A stretch of DNA of 26,089 nt from a virus. The translations under genes were made by a program, and so were the position numbers. Below the pieces are notes generated by a model. It had not been told where the DNA came from. It searched no databases and saw only the letters and a list, made by a program, of their open reading frames with translations. The DNA is taken from positions 1 through 26,089 of the IMG/VR virus record IMGVR_UViG_3300031774_000129; one strand, 5' to 3'. Below, one piece after another: positions 14,932-21,427 of this stretch; position 1 is the first letter of the stretch, and each line of letters opens with the position of its first letter.

Positions 14932-15312
14932 ATGCCTACTAAGAAATCATCCAAGAAGACTACAAAGAAAGATGCTAACGAGGCATCAACTGAGCCATTG
15001 TCTAACTCAGAGGTAGCTGACTTCCTTGAAAGACAGAAGAAGTACCAAGGCTCACTCAGGCAGCAATGGAAACACAGGCTAGCCCCTGAGATATTAGGTC
15101 AACGCATTGTCAGACTACGCTACATGACCAAGGTAGAGGCTGAGCAATGGGGCTGGTATAGCTGTCCTCTAGTGATGCAACTTGAAAATGGTACTTGGCT
15201 AATTCCTAGCAAAGATGATGAAAATAATGACGGCGGAGCTATTTCTTTATTGAATAACGACAGAGAACTTAAGGAAACTCTTGCCCCTGTAATCACTATC
15301 GCTGATGACTAA
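14932..15312 (+). CDS. Conserved phage protein with GWYxxPLV and DDxxNDGG motifs (126 aa)
   Basis: A Lys/Thr/Ser-rich N-terminus (1-25) leads to a helical part (NSEVADFLERQKKYQGSLRQ) and a compact domain: RLRYMTKVEAEQWGWYSCPL, then QLENGTWLIPSKDDENNDGG. The 'Y-T--EAE-WGW---P-V--L-(N/D)G----P--DDE-NDGG' pattern resembles a small protein I recognise from many phages, with no known function. It starts 2 nt after the methyltransferase-like gene and overlaps the next gene by 8 nt. Confidence 0.7.
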   Translation: MPTKKSSKKTTKKDANEASTEPLSNSEVADFLERQKKYQGSLRQQWKHRLAPEILGQRIVRLRYMTKVEAEQWGWYSCPLVMQLENGTWLIPSKDDENNDGGAISLLNNDRELKETLAPVITIADD

Positions 15313-15478
15313 CCCTTCTAACTGGATGGAAAACATACATAAAGACTATTGCAAAAGGCAAGGTCTAGAGCCTCTATCTGCTGATGACCTACTAGCTACA
15401 GCAGAGTTAAACGAGGCACAGAAACAATGGCTAAAAGAGTTTAGTCGTATCTGGCAAATCGTTCAAGAGCATTACTAA
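15305..15478 (+). CDS. Small hypothetical protein (57 aa)
   Basis: ATG 15305 lies in the end of the previous gene (8-nt ATGACTAA overlap), and its stop overlaps the next ATG (TAATG). Sequence starts MTNPSNWMENIHKDYCKRQG and continues as an amphipathic helix (TAELNEAQKQWLKEFSRIW). Overlaps on both sides are good evidence for a coupled operon gene. Function is unknown. Confidence 0.6.
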   Translation: MTNPSNWMENIHKDYCKRQGLEPLSADDLLATAELNEAQKQWLKEFSRIWQIVQEHY

Positions 15479-15651
15479 TGATCAACACCAAAGACTACAT
15501 GGTTGATGGCTGGGACAGATCTCCTCACCTAGCTGTACATCCTTACAAACGAGGGTCTAAACATAACAAGGTTGGTATGTGGATTATGTGGACTTATTAC
15601 GTCCTCATAACTCTAATAATCATCAGACTAATTTATGTACTCAACACTTAA
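15478..15651 (+). CDS. Small single-span membrane protein (57 aa)
   Basis: It starts at the TAATG junction. A polar N-terminal half (MINTKDYMVDGWDRSPHLAV, then HPYKRGSKHNK) precedes a C-terminal transmembrane helix (MWIMWTYYVLITLIIIRLIY). The positive residues before the helix suggest the N-terminus stays in the cytoplasm. No family is recognised. Small phage membrane proteins of this kind include holins and host-takeover factors; neither can be claimed here. Confidence 0.6.
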   Translation: MINTKDYMVDGWDRSPHLAVHPYKRGSKHNKVGMWIMWTYYVLITLIIIRLIYVLNT

Positions 15652-15686
15652 TTCTCACCACCACGCACACCTATCGGAGTTTAATC

Positions 15687-16280
15687 ATGGGACTAGACAT
15701 GTTTCTATATGGCGAGTATGAACTACCTGCCTACGAAAGTGAAGGGAGAACCTACGAAGAAAGAATGGAAGCTTACAGGAATCCTCCTATTAGAGGTAAA
15801 CGTCTAGACAGGGTGAGGCAAGCTTGTGGATTACCTACAAACTTACCAGTTGAATTTGAAGACTTTAACTGGTTACATGTTCAATTCCCTATTGCAAAAT
15901 GGCGTAAGGAGAATGCAATTCACAAATGGTTTATAGATAACTGTGCGCCAAGAGATCACAAGAACAAACCAATTGATGACTGCAAACCATTCTTTGTAAG
16001 TGAATCAAAGATCAACGAGCTTGATCGTTTATTAGATACAGTTCTAAGAACAAAGGGTTTAGAAAAGGATTTAACGGCAAGGAAGACACTTCCAACATGC
16101 AGTGGCCATTTCTTTGGCTCGACTGGCTATGACGAATGGTACTGGAGGGGGTTGAAGTACACCTCAGATCGCATAAAAGCTTTAATCAAATATCAAGACA
16201 CACAAAACGAGAAAGATAATAAACGCAAAGACGGAGTAGGCAAGATGTTTGATGCTATCTATTATCGAGCATCTTGGTAA
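15687..16280 (+). CDS. MGLDMYL-type conserved phage/bacterial protein (197 aa)
   Basis: The start is MGLDMFLYGEYELPAYESEG, with CGGAG before ATG 15687; an earlier in-frame ATG at 15579 lies inside the small membrane protein gene and is rejected. The opening MGLDM-L, then WRKENAIHKWFIDN and a C-terminal FFGSTGYDEWYW are the hallmarks of a family found widely in phages and bacteria. Its function is unknown to me. A CA-rich leader ending CACCTATCGGAG precedes it. Confidence 0.8.
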   Translation: MGLDMFLYGEYELPAYESEGRTYEERMEAYRNPPIRGKRLDRVRQACGLPTNLPVEFEDFNWLHVQFPIAKWRKENAIHKWFIDNCAPRDHKNKPIDDCKPFFVSESKINELDRLLDTVLRTKGLEKDLTARKTLPTCSGHFFGSTGYDEWYWRGLKYTSDRIKALIKYQDTQNEKDNKRKDGVGKMFDAIYYRASW

Positions 16281-16326
16281 ATCACACTTAATTTCCACCA
16301 CCACACAACCTATAGGACTTAAACCA

Positions 16327-16839
16327 ATGCCAAACTGGATTCACAACGAGGTCACCTTTACCCACTCAGACCCACACAAATTGGAGGAGATGGCTGACAT
16401 CTTCAGAGAAAGTGACCGACCATTTGATCAACTAATACCTGAACCAGACTGGCCTAACGTACCAGCAGCATCAAATATAAAAGACAGTGCTGGTAACCCA
16501 GTTGCAAAGAAGGGAGAATTACCTGAAAAGATAGTACTAAAGCTTGCTAGTGGAAGGGAGTCCATTGAATATGAATGGCCTAGCAGTGGCAGACGAGATG
16601 CACGTTGGTACGATTGGCGGCGAAAGCACTGGGGATGCAAGCAAAACCCAAGTGACGTTGAAGTTAACTTTCAAATGGCAGCCAACCTAGTGCATATGAA
16701 TTTCAATACTCCTTGGAATCCACCTCACGGCATCTATGAGAAATTGTGTGAGATGGGCTATGAGTTTATAAATTGGCAATATCAAGATGAGTGTGAAGAA
16801 GAAATCCATTATTTAGTGCCTCTGGAGGTGGTGGCATGA
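16327..16839 (+). CDS. Api92/YubB-like protein with a ferredoxin-like domain (170 aa)
   Basis: It starts at MPNWIHNEVTFTHSDPHKLE; TATAGGA lies just upstream. MPNW--N-VT-----, then ADIFRESDRPFDQLIPEP and a C-terminal NFNTPWNPPHGIYEKL followed by a Tyr/Trp-rich acidic end fit the phage/plasmid family named after Api92 and YubB (DUF1281 type), whose first domain has a ferredoxin-like fold without a cofactor. The biological role is unknown. An in-frame ATG at 16249 would overlap the previous gene by 32 nt and is less likely. The CA-rich leader precedes this gene too. Confidence 0.75.
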   Translation: MPNWIHNEVTFTHSDPHKLEEMADIFRESDRPFDQLIPEPDWPNVPAASNIKDSAGNPVAKKGELPEKIVLKLASGRESIEYEWPSSGRRDARWYDWRRKHWGCKQNPSDVEVNFQMAANLVHMNFNTPWNPPHGIYEKLCEMGYEFINWQYQDECEEEIHYLVPLEVVA

Positions 16840-16928
16840 CTGAAACTTCTATTAAGCAAAGCTGGACTACCTATAAAAAGGCTGTACTTTGCATACAGAT
16901 AGCATTAATTATTCACTATCTCAGCTAA
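16836..16928 (+). CDS. Very small membrane peptide candidate (30 aa)
   Basis: ATG 16836 overlaps the previous stop (ATGA) and TGGAGGTGG gives a good SD. It encodes MTETSIKQSWTTYKK followed by a hydrophobic AVLCIQIALIIHYLS. The coupling and RBS favour a real gene despite the size; it could span the membrane once. Function is unknown. Confidence 0.45.
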   Translation: MTETSIKQSWTTYKKAVLCIQIALIIHYLS

Positions 16929-16932
16929 CACC

Positions 16933-17145
16933 ATGAGTGAAGATGATCTAGAGGAATTCTCTGTCCTCCTAGCAAGAGCAATGAAGCGAGACTATGTACT
17001 TTTTGAATCAGTAATCGAAGAGTATGTTGCTGGCTTAACTGAAGAGAAGATAGACCTACTACAACAGGTCATCAACAAACAAGAAGAAGAAAGGGCAAAG
17101 ATGCCTTACACACTTGACTCCTATCACGCTATGGAACAACCATGA
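16933..17145 (+). CDS. Small acidic helical protein (70 aa)
   Basis: It begins MSEDDLEEFSVLLARAMKRD and is nearly all helical and acidic (ESVIEEYVAGLTEEKIDLLQ, QVINKQEEERAKM). It follows the 30-aa ORF by 4 nt and its stop overlaps the next start (ATGA). There is no SD; AACACC precedes the ATG. No family is recognised. Confidence 0.65.
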   Translation: MSEDDLEEFSVLLARAMKRDYVLFESVIEEYVAGLTEEKIDLLQQVINKQEEERAKMPYTLDSYHAMEQP

Positions 17146-17399
17146 AATTCCAATTCCCAGAAGACTTTGTACCTACCGAGGAACAATTAGAGCTTCAATT
17201 CTCAATTAATGAATGGCAAATCATTCAAAAGGCTTTGAGGCATTATGCAGTGCAAGACATGAGCATCACCCCTGCACGAATGGCCAAACAGATAAGAGAT
17301 GAATTAGCTAGTACTCGACACCAACAAAACATCGAGAAGTTAGAAAAGCTAATCGACCCTGATCTAAAGAAAATTCTTGAGGACTGGAATGAGTCTTAA
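17142..17399 (+). CDS. Small hypothetical protein (85 aa)
   Basis: It begins MKFQFPEDFVPTEEQLELQF. Helices follow (NEWQIIQKALRHYAVQDMSI, then RMAKQIRDELASTRHQ and IEKLEKLIDPDLKKIL). It is coupled upstream by ATGA and overlaps the next gene by 11 nt. Composition suggests a small helical, possibly dimeric protein. No function is assigned. Confidence 0.65.
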   Translation: MKFQFPEDFVPTEEQLELQFSINEWQIIQKALRHYAVQDMSITPARMAKQIRDELASTRHQQNIEKLEKLIDPDLKKILEDWNES

Positions 17400-17577
17400 T
17401 GAACTAACCCCAGAGGAGCTGGACGTGGTAATCAGAGCACTAGGGGAGTGCAAGTTACCATCAAAAGGCTCTGTATCAGTCACAGCACTGATCCAAAGAT
17501 TCAAGAAAGCTAAGGAGGCTCCCCACCCCTTTAATGAACCAAGACTCCAGTCCTGGATTAGGAAGTCTTTAAGTTAA
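17389..17577 (+). CDS. Small hypothetical protein (62 aa)
   Basis: I choose ATG 17389 (MSLNELTPEELDVVIRALGE) because GAGG lies 7 nt upstream; a TTG at 17377 is in frame but less likely. The protein is compact, with a helical start, a basic middle (VTALIQRFKKAKEAPHPF) and ending RLQSWIRKSLS. It overlaps the previous gene by 11 nt. No family is recognised. Confidence 0.6.
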   Translation: MSLNELTPEELDVVIRALGECKLPSKGSVSVTALIQRFKKAKEAPHPFNEPRLQSWIRKSLS

Positions 17578-17621
17578 TCACTCTGAGTGACACACCACAA
17601 CCACCACAGCCTATAGGAACC

Positions 17622-17879
17622 ATGACTAAACTCACACCACAATTGATCGAGGTTTTAAGAATAGAAGCAGAGAATGCAATAAGCAGAGGTGAGCAAACAG
17701 AAGGAGATGAGATGCTTGCTCAATGTATGAAGTTAGGTGTTGATTATTTACTAGACAAGATAAAGCAATCTCCAGAACTTCTAGACTTGCTAGCTCTACA
17801 AGCTGAAGAGGATGGAATTGCTGGACATTACATCTATGCCCAATTACTCAGACGTTTAACTCAAGAAAACAATGACTAA
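17622..17879 (+). CDS. Small helical hypothetical protein (85 aa)
   Basis: It begins MTKLTPQLIEVLRIEAENAI and is helical and acidic throughout (DEMLAQCMKLGVDYLLDKIK, LLDLLALQAEEDGIAGHYIY). It is preceded by a CA-rich leader ending CAGCCTATAGGAACC before the ATG. Its stop overlaps the next start by 8 nt. The function is unknown. Confidence 0.65.
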   Translation: MTKLTPQLIEVLRIEAENAISRGEQTEGDEMLAQCMKLGVDYLLDKIKQSPELLDLLALQAEEDGIAGHYIYAQLLRRLTQENND

Positions 17880-18099
17880 CCAAAACAACTCTATCTCTAG
17901 TCCTTATGCAGACTACAAACCCTATTTCAACAAGAAGAAGAACTATAAAAAGAAGAACCCAGCACAACTGTCTACCACCTTTGGAGTTCGCATACCAAAT
18001 GAACTAGCTGCTGAAGTAGACAAATTATGTGTCAACGGTCTAACTAGACCTGAAGTAATTCGACTAGCCCTTTATGAATACATGGAGAAACAATCATGA
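17872..18099 (+). CDS. Ribbon-helix-helix (CopG/Arc-like) DNA-binding protein (75 aa)
   Basis: A polar, Lys/Asn/Tyr-rich tail (1-32) precedes a ribbon-helix-helix core: strand STTFGVRIP, helix NELAAEVDKLCV, turn NGL, helix TRPEVIRLALYEYM. This is the pattern of CopG/Arc/MetJ-type repressors, which bind DNA as dimers through the paired strand. It is coupled on both sides (8-nt overlap upstream, ATGA downstream). No toxin gene is obvious beside it, so a phage gene regulator is more likely than an antitoxin. Confidence 0.72.
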   Translation: MTNQNNSISSPYADYKPYFNKKKNYKKKNPAQLSTTFGVRIPNELAAEVDKLCVNGLTRPEVIRLALYEYMEKQS

Positions 18100-18842
18100 G
18101 TACTGAATCAATCAAATCCAAACTCGCCAAGATGTTGAGACTCTCTAAGAGTAACAACGAGCACGAGGCAACCAACGCACTTCACAAATTTGAAGAGCTA
18201 TGTAGAGAGTACGGAGTAGCACCAACTGAAGTTACTGCTGACTACGACCCTGAAAGAGATGAAGTAATAGCTTTTTACTACGGTAAAAAGTTTCGTAAGC
18301 AGGACGCTAGTTACAACCTCATTATTACAGCCGTAACAACTTACTTTAATGGCACAGTAGTTATTACTCGTGAAGATAAGACCAGCTACTCCACCTTCCA
18401 CAAGAAACGGTTAGAGATCCTAGCAACAAAAGGAAACCAGCTCCAGATTGAACTCTATAGTGATTACTTATTAGAAGTAATGGAAGACCTTAGTTGGAAA
18501 GCTAAGGAAGAAAATCCAGGATCTAATCCAAAATACAGAGATCGATGGAAAAGAGGTTTTGCTAATGAAGTTGGGAGGAGATTAAAACAGAAGAAGAAAC
18601 AACAAGAGAAAGAAGGCATCCCAGAGAGTACTACTACTGGTCTAATCCTAATCAACAAAAATGCTAGAGATCGCAGTGCTGTACAAAAGTTTCTAAATGT
18701 AAATTATCCATGCAGACGTAGGGCAGTTCGTTACACTATGGGTGGTGAAGGATACAACGATGGTTCTACAGCGGGATCATCCGTAGGTCTCAACTATCAG
18801 ACCGAAGGAACTAAACCAACCCTTGCCTTAACTGGCTCTTAA
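18096..18842 (+). CDS. DUF2786-domain protein (248 aa)
   Basis: Residues 5-38 (IKSKLAKMLRLSKSNNEHEA, then TNALHKFEELCREYGV) match DUF2786, a short helical domain found in many phage and bacterial proteins. A central alpha/beta region (SYNLIITAVTTYFNGTVVIT, then LEILATKGNQLQIELYSDYL) and a basic segment (RWKRGFANEVGRRLKQKKKQ) follow. This arrangement is usual for the long members of the family. The Lys/Arg-rich segment suggests nucleic-acid contact, but the function is unknown. The start overlaps the RHH gene stop (ATGA). Confidence 0.75.
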   Translation: MSTESIKSKLAKMLRLSKSNNEHEATNALHKFEELCREYGVAPTEVTADYDPERDEVIAFYYGKKFRKQDASYNLIITAVTTYFNGTVVITREDKTSYSTFHKKRLEILATKGNQLQIELYSDYLLEVMEDLSWKAKEENPGSNPKYRDRWKRGFANEVGRRLKQKKKQQEKEGIPESTTTGLILINKNARDRSAVQKFLNVNYPCRRRAVRYTMGGEGYNDGSTAGSSVGLNYQTEGTKPTLALTGS

Positions 18843-18864
18843 TCACACACACGCACCTTTAACC

Positions 18865-19287
18865 ATGACACAATCTACTAGTAAAAAAACTGCATCGAAA
18901 CTCTTTACACAAGCTCAGTATGGGCAAGTCAGAGGGCCTAGAACTCCAAAGCGCAAAAGAGTTGATATTGACTTAGAAATACAAGCGAAGTTACGCAAAA
19001 TAAGAGATCTTCATATTAAAAATGAACAGCATAAAGCAACTATTGACGCTGCATTAAAGAAAGCAAAAGATGAAGTTGCTATTTTGATGGAAGTAAATAA
19101 TGTTGAAAAATTACATTGCACAGGGACAAACTTCTCATTACAACTAAAACATAGATCAAATTGGACTTATTCAAATGATATTGCAATACAAGAAAAGGAA
19201 TTAAAACGAGCTAAAGAGGATGAGAGAGACACAGGTATTGCAACAAATGACCTTACTATTTACACATCAGTATTAATAGAAAAATGA
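18865..19287 (+). CDS. Hypothetical coiled-coil protein (140 aa)
   Basis: A basic N-terminus (GPRTPKRKRVDIDLE) leads into a long charged helix (IQAKLRKIRDLHIKNEQHKA, then IDAALKKAKDEVAILMEVNN). A small domain follows with strand-like CTGTNFSLQLKHRSN, then YSNDIAIQEKELKRAKEDER before a T/A-rich end. The late 'W-YS-----Q-KEL---KE-E---G-A' pattern recurs in other phage proteins of unknown function. The CA-rich leader CACACACGCACC precedes the start. ATGA couples it to the next gene. Confidence 0.65.
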   Translation: MTQSTSKKTASKLFTQAQYGQVRGPRTPKRKRVDIDLEIQAKLRKIRDLHIKNEQHKATIDAALKKAKDEVAILMEVNNVEKLHCTGTNFSLQLKHRSNWTYSNDIAIQEKELKRAKEDERDTGIATNDLTIYTSVLIEK

Positions 19288-19520
19288 CTAATCACGGACT
19301 TGCTCAAAGAGCCTATGCTCTCCTTCCACACATAACTAATGTTGTGCCTGAAGATAACCTTATTGAATTTACTCGTGAAGGAACAATCCTGATTGATAGA
19401 TACCAAGAAGAACTAAAAGATGACGGAGACTTTAATCTCCTCTGCAACTATACCTGCCACGTCTGGAGCTACTCCCAGAAGGAAGCTAGAAACTTAATCC
19501 CTGAAAGAGTAGTGCTATGA
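19284..19520 (+). CDS. Small hypothetical protein (78 aa)
   Basis: It begins MTNHGLAQRAYALLPHITNV and continues with a mixed charged segment (EGTILIDRYQEELKDDG), two cysteines (NLLCNYTCHVWSYSQKEA) and a basic end. Overlaps on both sides (ATGA) place it firmly in the operon. No family is recognised. Confidence 0.6.
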   Translation: MTNHGLAQRAYALLPHITNVVPEDNLIEFTREGTILIDRYQEELKDDGDFNLLCNYTCHVWSYSQKEARNLIPERVVL

Positions 19521-19624
19521 GATCAAAACAATATTTCAATTTAATGACCATAAAAGTAACACTCCCTGACGATGGTCTAATAAATAGTTACTCTCCACTT
19601 GAAGAAGACACTTTCATACAATGA
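19517..19624 (+). CDS. Very small hypothetical protein (35 aa)
   Basis: ATG 19517 overlaps the previous stop and its TGA overlaps the next ATG (ATGA on both sides). It encodes MRSKQYFNLMTIKVTLPDDG followed by an acidic end. The double overlap exactly fills the gap between two longer genes, which supports a real short gene; chance remains possible at this length. Confidence 0.45.
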   Translation: MRSKQYFNLMTIKVTLPDDGLINSYSPLEEDTFIQ

Positions 19625-20133
19625 CCTACGTTCAAACCGACTCAGATAAGAAGGACGAAAGACTTCTTCGCCAGCTCCTGACTGGTAAACCTACTACTAA
19701 AGAGGTAGAGGCAATTATGACCAATACCTTTAGTGACTTAATTAAATGGACATTAGAGGATGTAACTCATCATCTAATTCATGTATTTAACTTTACTCCA
19801 GTAGAAGTAGATCTATTAATAGAACGCTACCCAATGCACATCCCGACCAACACCCAAACTGTTAAAAGGCCAGCTCCATTCCCAACTTTTAAAAAGAATA
19901 GTGAGCGTGTAGTCAAATATGCTCAAGATCTTTGGAAAGCTAGGAAAGAACTAAACGAGACTAAGAAACTACTCAGTACAACTGCTCTTAGACCAACTGA
20001 CTACCCTGATGAAGCAGCATATGACGCAGCTATGGCTGAACGTCTGAATATAAATTCTGCTTTTGTAGATATAAATAAGTATATCGATGGACAATTGGAA
20101 AATGCTCATCAATATATACAAGGAGGCGGCTAA
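19621..20133 (+). CDS. Hypothetical protein (170 aa)
   Basis: It begins MTYVQTDSDKKDERLLRQLL. A helical N-terminal part (KEVEAIMTNTFSDLIKWTLE, VTHHLIHVFNFTPVEVDLLI) is followed by a Pro/Lys-rich linker and a second helical part (VKYAQDLWKARKELNETKKL), ending with a helix and YIQGGG. It looks soluble and all-helical. It is coupled on both sides (ATGA, TAATG). No function is recognised. Confidence 0.68.
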   Translation: MTYVQTDSDKKDERLLRQLLTGKPTTKEVEAIMTNTFSDLIKWTLEDVTHHLIHVFNFTPVEVDLLIERYPMHIPTNTQTVKRPAPFPTFKKNSERVVKYAQDLWKARKELNETKKLLSTTALRPTDYPDEAAYDAAMAERLNINSAFVDINKYIDGQLENAHQYIQGGG

Positions 20134-20348
20134 TGGGACTTCCTGAAAATATTTTCTCTATGGATCTAAAGCACCTACCACCTGAGTCAGCAGCAGATGA
20201 TAAGGGGAAAATAATGGTTTATGGTAGACAAATTGGCTGGAGAACTGTTGATATAAGAGAAGCTGACCACTTCTGCAAATTCTTTGAATGTACTCACTTT
20301 ACTTACACACCACCTATTCCAAAAAATGTCAAACAAACGAGCCTCTAA
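20133..20348 (+). CDS. Small hypothetical protein (71 aa)
   Basis: It begins MGLPENIFSMDLKHLPPESA, then has strand-like GKIMVYGRQIGWRTVDIRE, a Cys/Phe/His patch (DHFCKFFECTHFTY) and a basic tail. AAGGAGGCGG gives a strong SD ahead of the TAATG start. It overlaps the next gene by 23 nt. No family is recognised. Confidence 0.65.
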   Translation: MGLPENIFSMDLKHLPPESAADDKGKIMVYGRQIGWRTVDIREADHFCKFFECTHFTYTPPIPKNVKQTSL

Positions 20349-20847
20349 AGAACAACTACAGGAGCGTTATGAACGAGCTGCTAACTTGCTTTCTAAAGGT
20401 ACTCCATGTCAGGAAGTTGTTCGAGATTTAGCAAAAACCTATGAAGTCTCACCTCAACAAAGCAGAGAATATGTAAGAGAAGGTAAAAAGCTAGTAATTC
20501 AAGCAGTTGATCCTGATGATAAAACCTTCATGATCTGTTCTTTAATGGACAGTCTTAAACAAGATAGGCTATCTGCTAGAGAAGCCAATAACTTCTCAGC
20601 AGCAGTAGGTGCAGATAAAGCAATGGCTCAAGTTATTAAATTATTGATTCAGCACCAGAGAGAAGAAGATCCTATGAAAATGTGGGGCGAAGAGATAGAA
20701 CATGCTTTCCAAGACTATGTAAAAGAAAAGTTAAAACCTGCTAGTGGCAAAATCCCTAGATCTAAGATCAGTGATCTTGATCGATTTGAAAAATATGTCC
20801 ACCCTTGGGATAAACACTGCCAAGAGCAGGACAACATACCTTTCTAA
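20326..20847 (+). CDS. Helix-turn-helix protein (173 aa); alternative TerS candidate
   Basis: I start at MSNKRASKEQLQERYERAAN (ATG 20326); an in-frame ATG at 20284 lies deeper in the previous gene. Residues about 23-50 (GTPCQEVVRDLAKTYEVS, PQQSREYVREG) look like a helix-turn-helix of the kind found in small terminases and resolvase-type proteins. The remainder is helical and acidic (TFMICSLMDSLKQDRLSARE, QVIKLLIQHQREEDPMKMWG). The architecture would also suit a small terminase, but it is far from terL. A regulator is the other option. The leader ACACCACCTATTCC resembles the CA-rich leader. Confidence 0.62.
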   Translation: MSNKRASKEQLQERYERAANLLSKGTPCQEVVRDLAKTYEVSPQQSREYVREGKKLVIQAVDPDDKTFMICSLMDSLKQDRLSAREANNFSAAVGADKAMAQVIKLLIQHQREEDPMKMWGEEIEHAFQDYVKEKLKPASGKIPRSKISDLDRFEKYVHPWDKHCQEQDNIPF

Positions 20848-20849
20848 CT

Positions 20850-20927
20850 ATGACTTCTTTTATCGTTTGGCTCTGTGTAGTGATCTTGCTCTACATCTGG
20901 CTGCGTAACGTTACAAATCATTCGTAA
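20850..20927 (+). CDS. Tiny single-span membrane peptide (25 aa)
   Basis: It starts 2 nt after the HTH gene stop. The sequence MTSFIVWLCVVILLYIWLRN plus VTNHS is a single hydrophobic helix with one Arg at the end, the size of the smallest membrane peptides. No SD is clear. It might be a holin-like or regulatory peptide, or not a gene; the strongly hydrophobic composition is the main support. Confidence 0.4.
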   Translation: MTSFIVWLCVVILLYIWLRNVTNHS

Positions 20928-21142
20928 ACCTGGGGCGGAGTCTGGTCTGCATGATCCCCCAGAAAACATGCTGCCTAATGATGCTATTACACTAGTCGGG
21001 CTAACTGGTGTAAGTCATATAGCCTCTCATTGATATTATTATGGTTCCCGCCGAGGAGTGTTAGTAGTTCCGCAATGGATAGAGGGCTAACACTAAGCAT
21101 GTACTCGTAAGTCCCCTAATTATTCACCACTTTTTTATTACC
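20928..21142 (+). ncRNA. Candidate structured RNA with an H-type pseudoknot
   Basis: These 215 bp have no plausible gene. By eye three stems form: CTGGGG/CCCCAG (20930-20935 with 20957-20962); a 10-bp stem TTACACTAGT/ACTGGTGTAA (20987-20996 with 21004-21013, one G-U); and AGTGTTAG/CTAACACT (21057-21064 with 21087-21094). The 7-nt loop of the second stem contains GGGCTA (20998-21003), which can pair with TAGCCT at 21020-21025, giving a classical H-type pseudoknot with 1-nt and 6-nt loops. GCATG/CATGC (20949-20953 with 20967-20971) offers an alternative fold for the first stem. A T6 run lies at 21131-21136. The RNA and its role are inference; it could also be a 5' leader of the next gene. Confidence 0.5.
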
Positions 21143-21427
21143 ATGGCTAGTGCTCCTACTTTCAATATCGGTGATCGTGTTCAAGAGAGAAGAAAAGCAC
21201 CATCGATACAAAATAATAGAGACTTTAGAAGTCCTAAAACACGATATACAGAACGAGGTAACTCACGACCAGTTTTTGTTGCTCGTCGAAAAGGTACTAT
21301 TATGAATCGTCATGTAGAAGTAAATAGAGCTGGAAAATCTTATTGGCACTATGAAGTTCAATATGATGGAACAAATAGAACTGAAAAAAGAGCACAAGGC
21401 GTTTTGAAACTACTGGAGGAAGAATGA
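21143..21427 (+). CDS. Small basic protein with an SH3/KOW-like start (94 aa)
   Basis: It begins MASAPTFNIGDRVQERRKAP. 'F-IGDRV' followed by short strands (SRPVFVARRKGTIMNRHVEV, SYWHYEVQYDGTNRTEKRAQ) is the usual layout of a small SH3-like/KOW barrel. The many Arg/Lys residues suit nucleic-acid binding. It lies just after the candidate structured RNA and is coupled by ATGA to the zinc-ribbon gene; GGAGGAAG precedes the latter's start. The function is unknown. Confidence 0.62.
   Translation: MASAPTFNIGDRVQERRKAPSIQNNRDFRSPKTRYTERGNSRPVFVARRKGTIMNRHVEVNRAGKSYWHYEVQYDGTNRTEKRAQGVLKLLEEE

Noticed and set aside
15579-15686. N-terminal extension of the MGLDMFL protein
   Set aside because: The family normally begins MGLDM, an SD precedes ATG 15687, and the extension lies on the preceding small membrane protein gene.
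17872-18842. Toxin-antitoxin pair (RHH protein plus downstream DUF2786 protein)
   Set aside because: DUF2786 proteins are not a known toxin family and their size and coupling look like ordinary phage operon genes; the evidence is insufficient.
20930-21142. tmRNA or tRNA gene
   Set aside because: No acceptor stem with CCA-proximal pairing, T-loop motif (GGTTCRA) or tag reading frame is found; I see no tRNA anywhere in the window.
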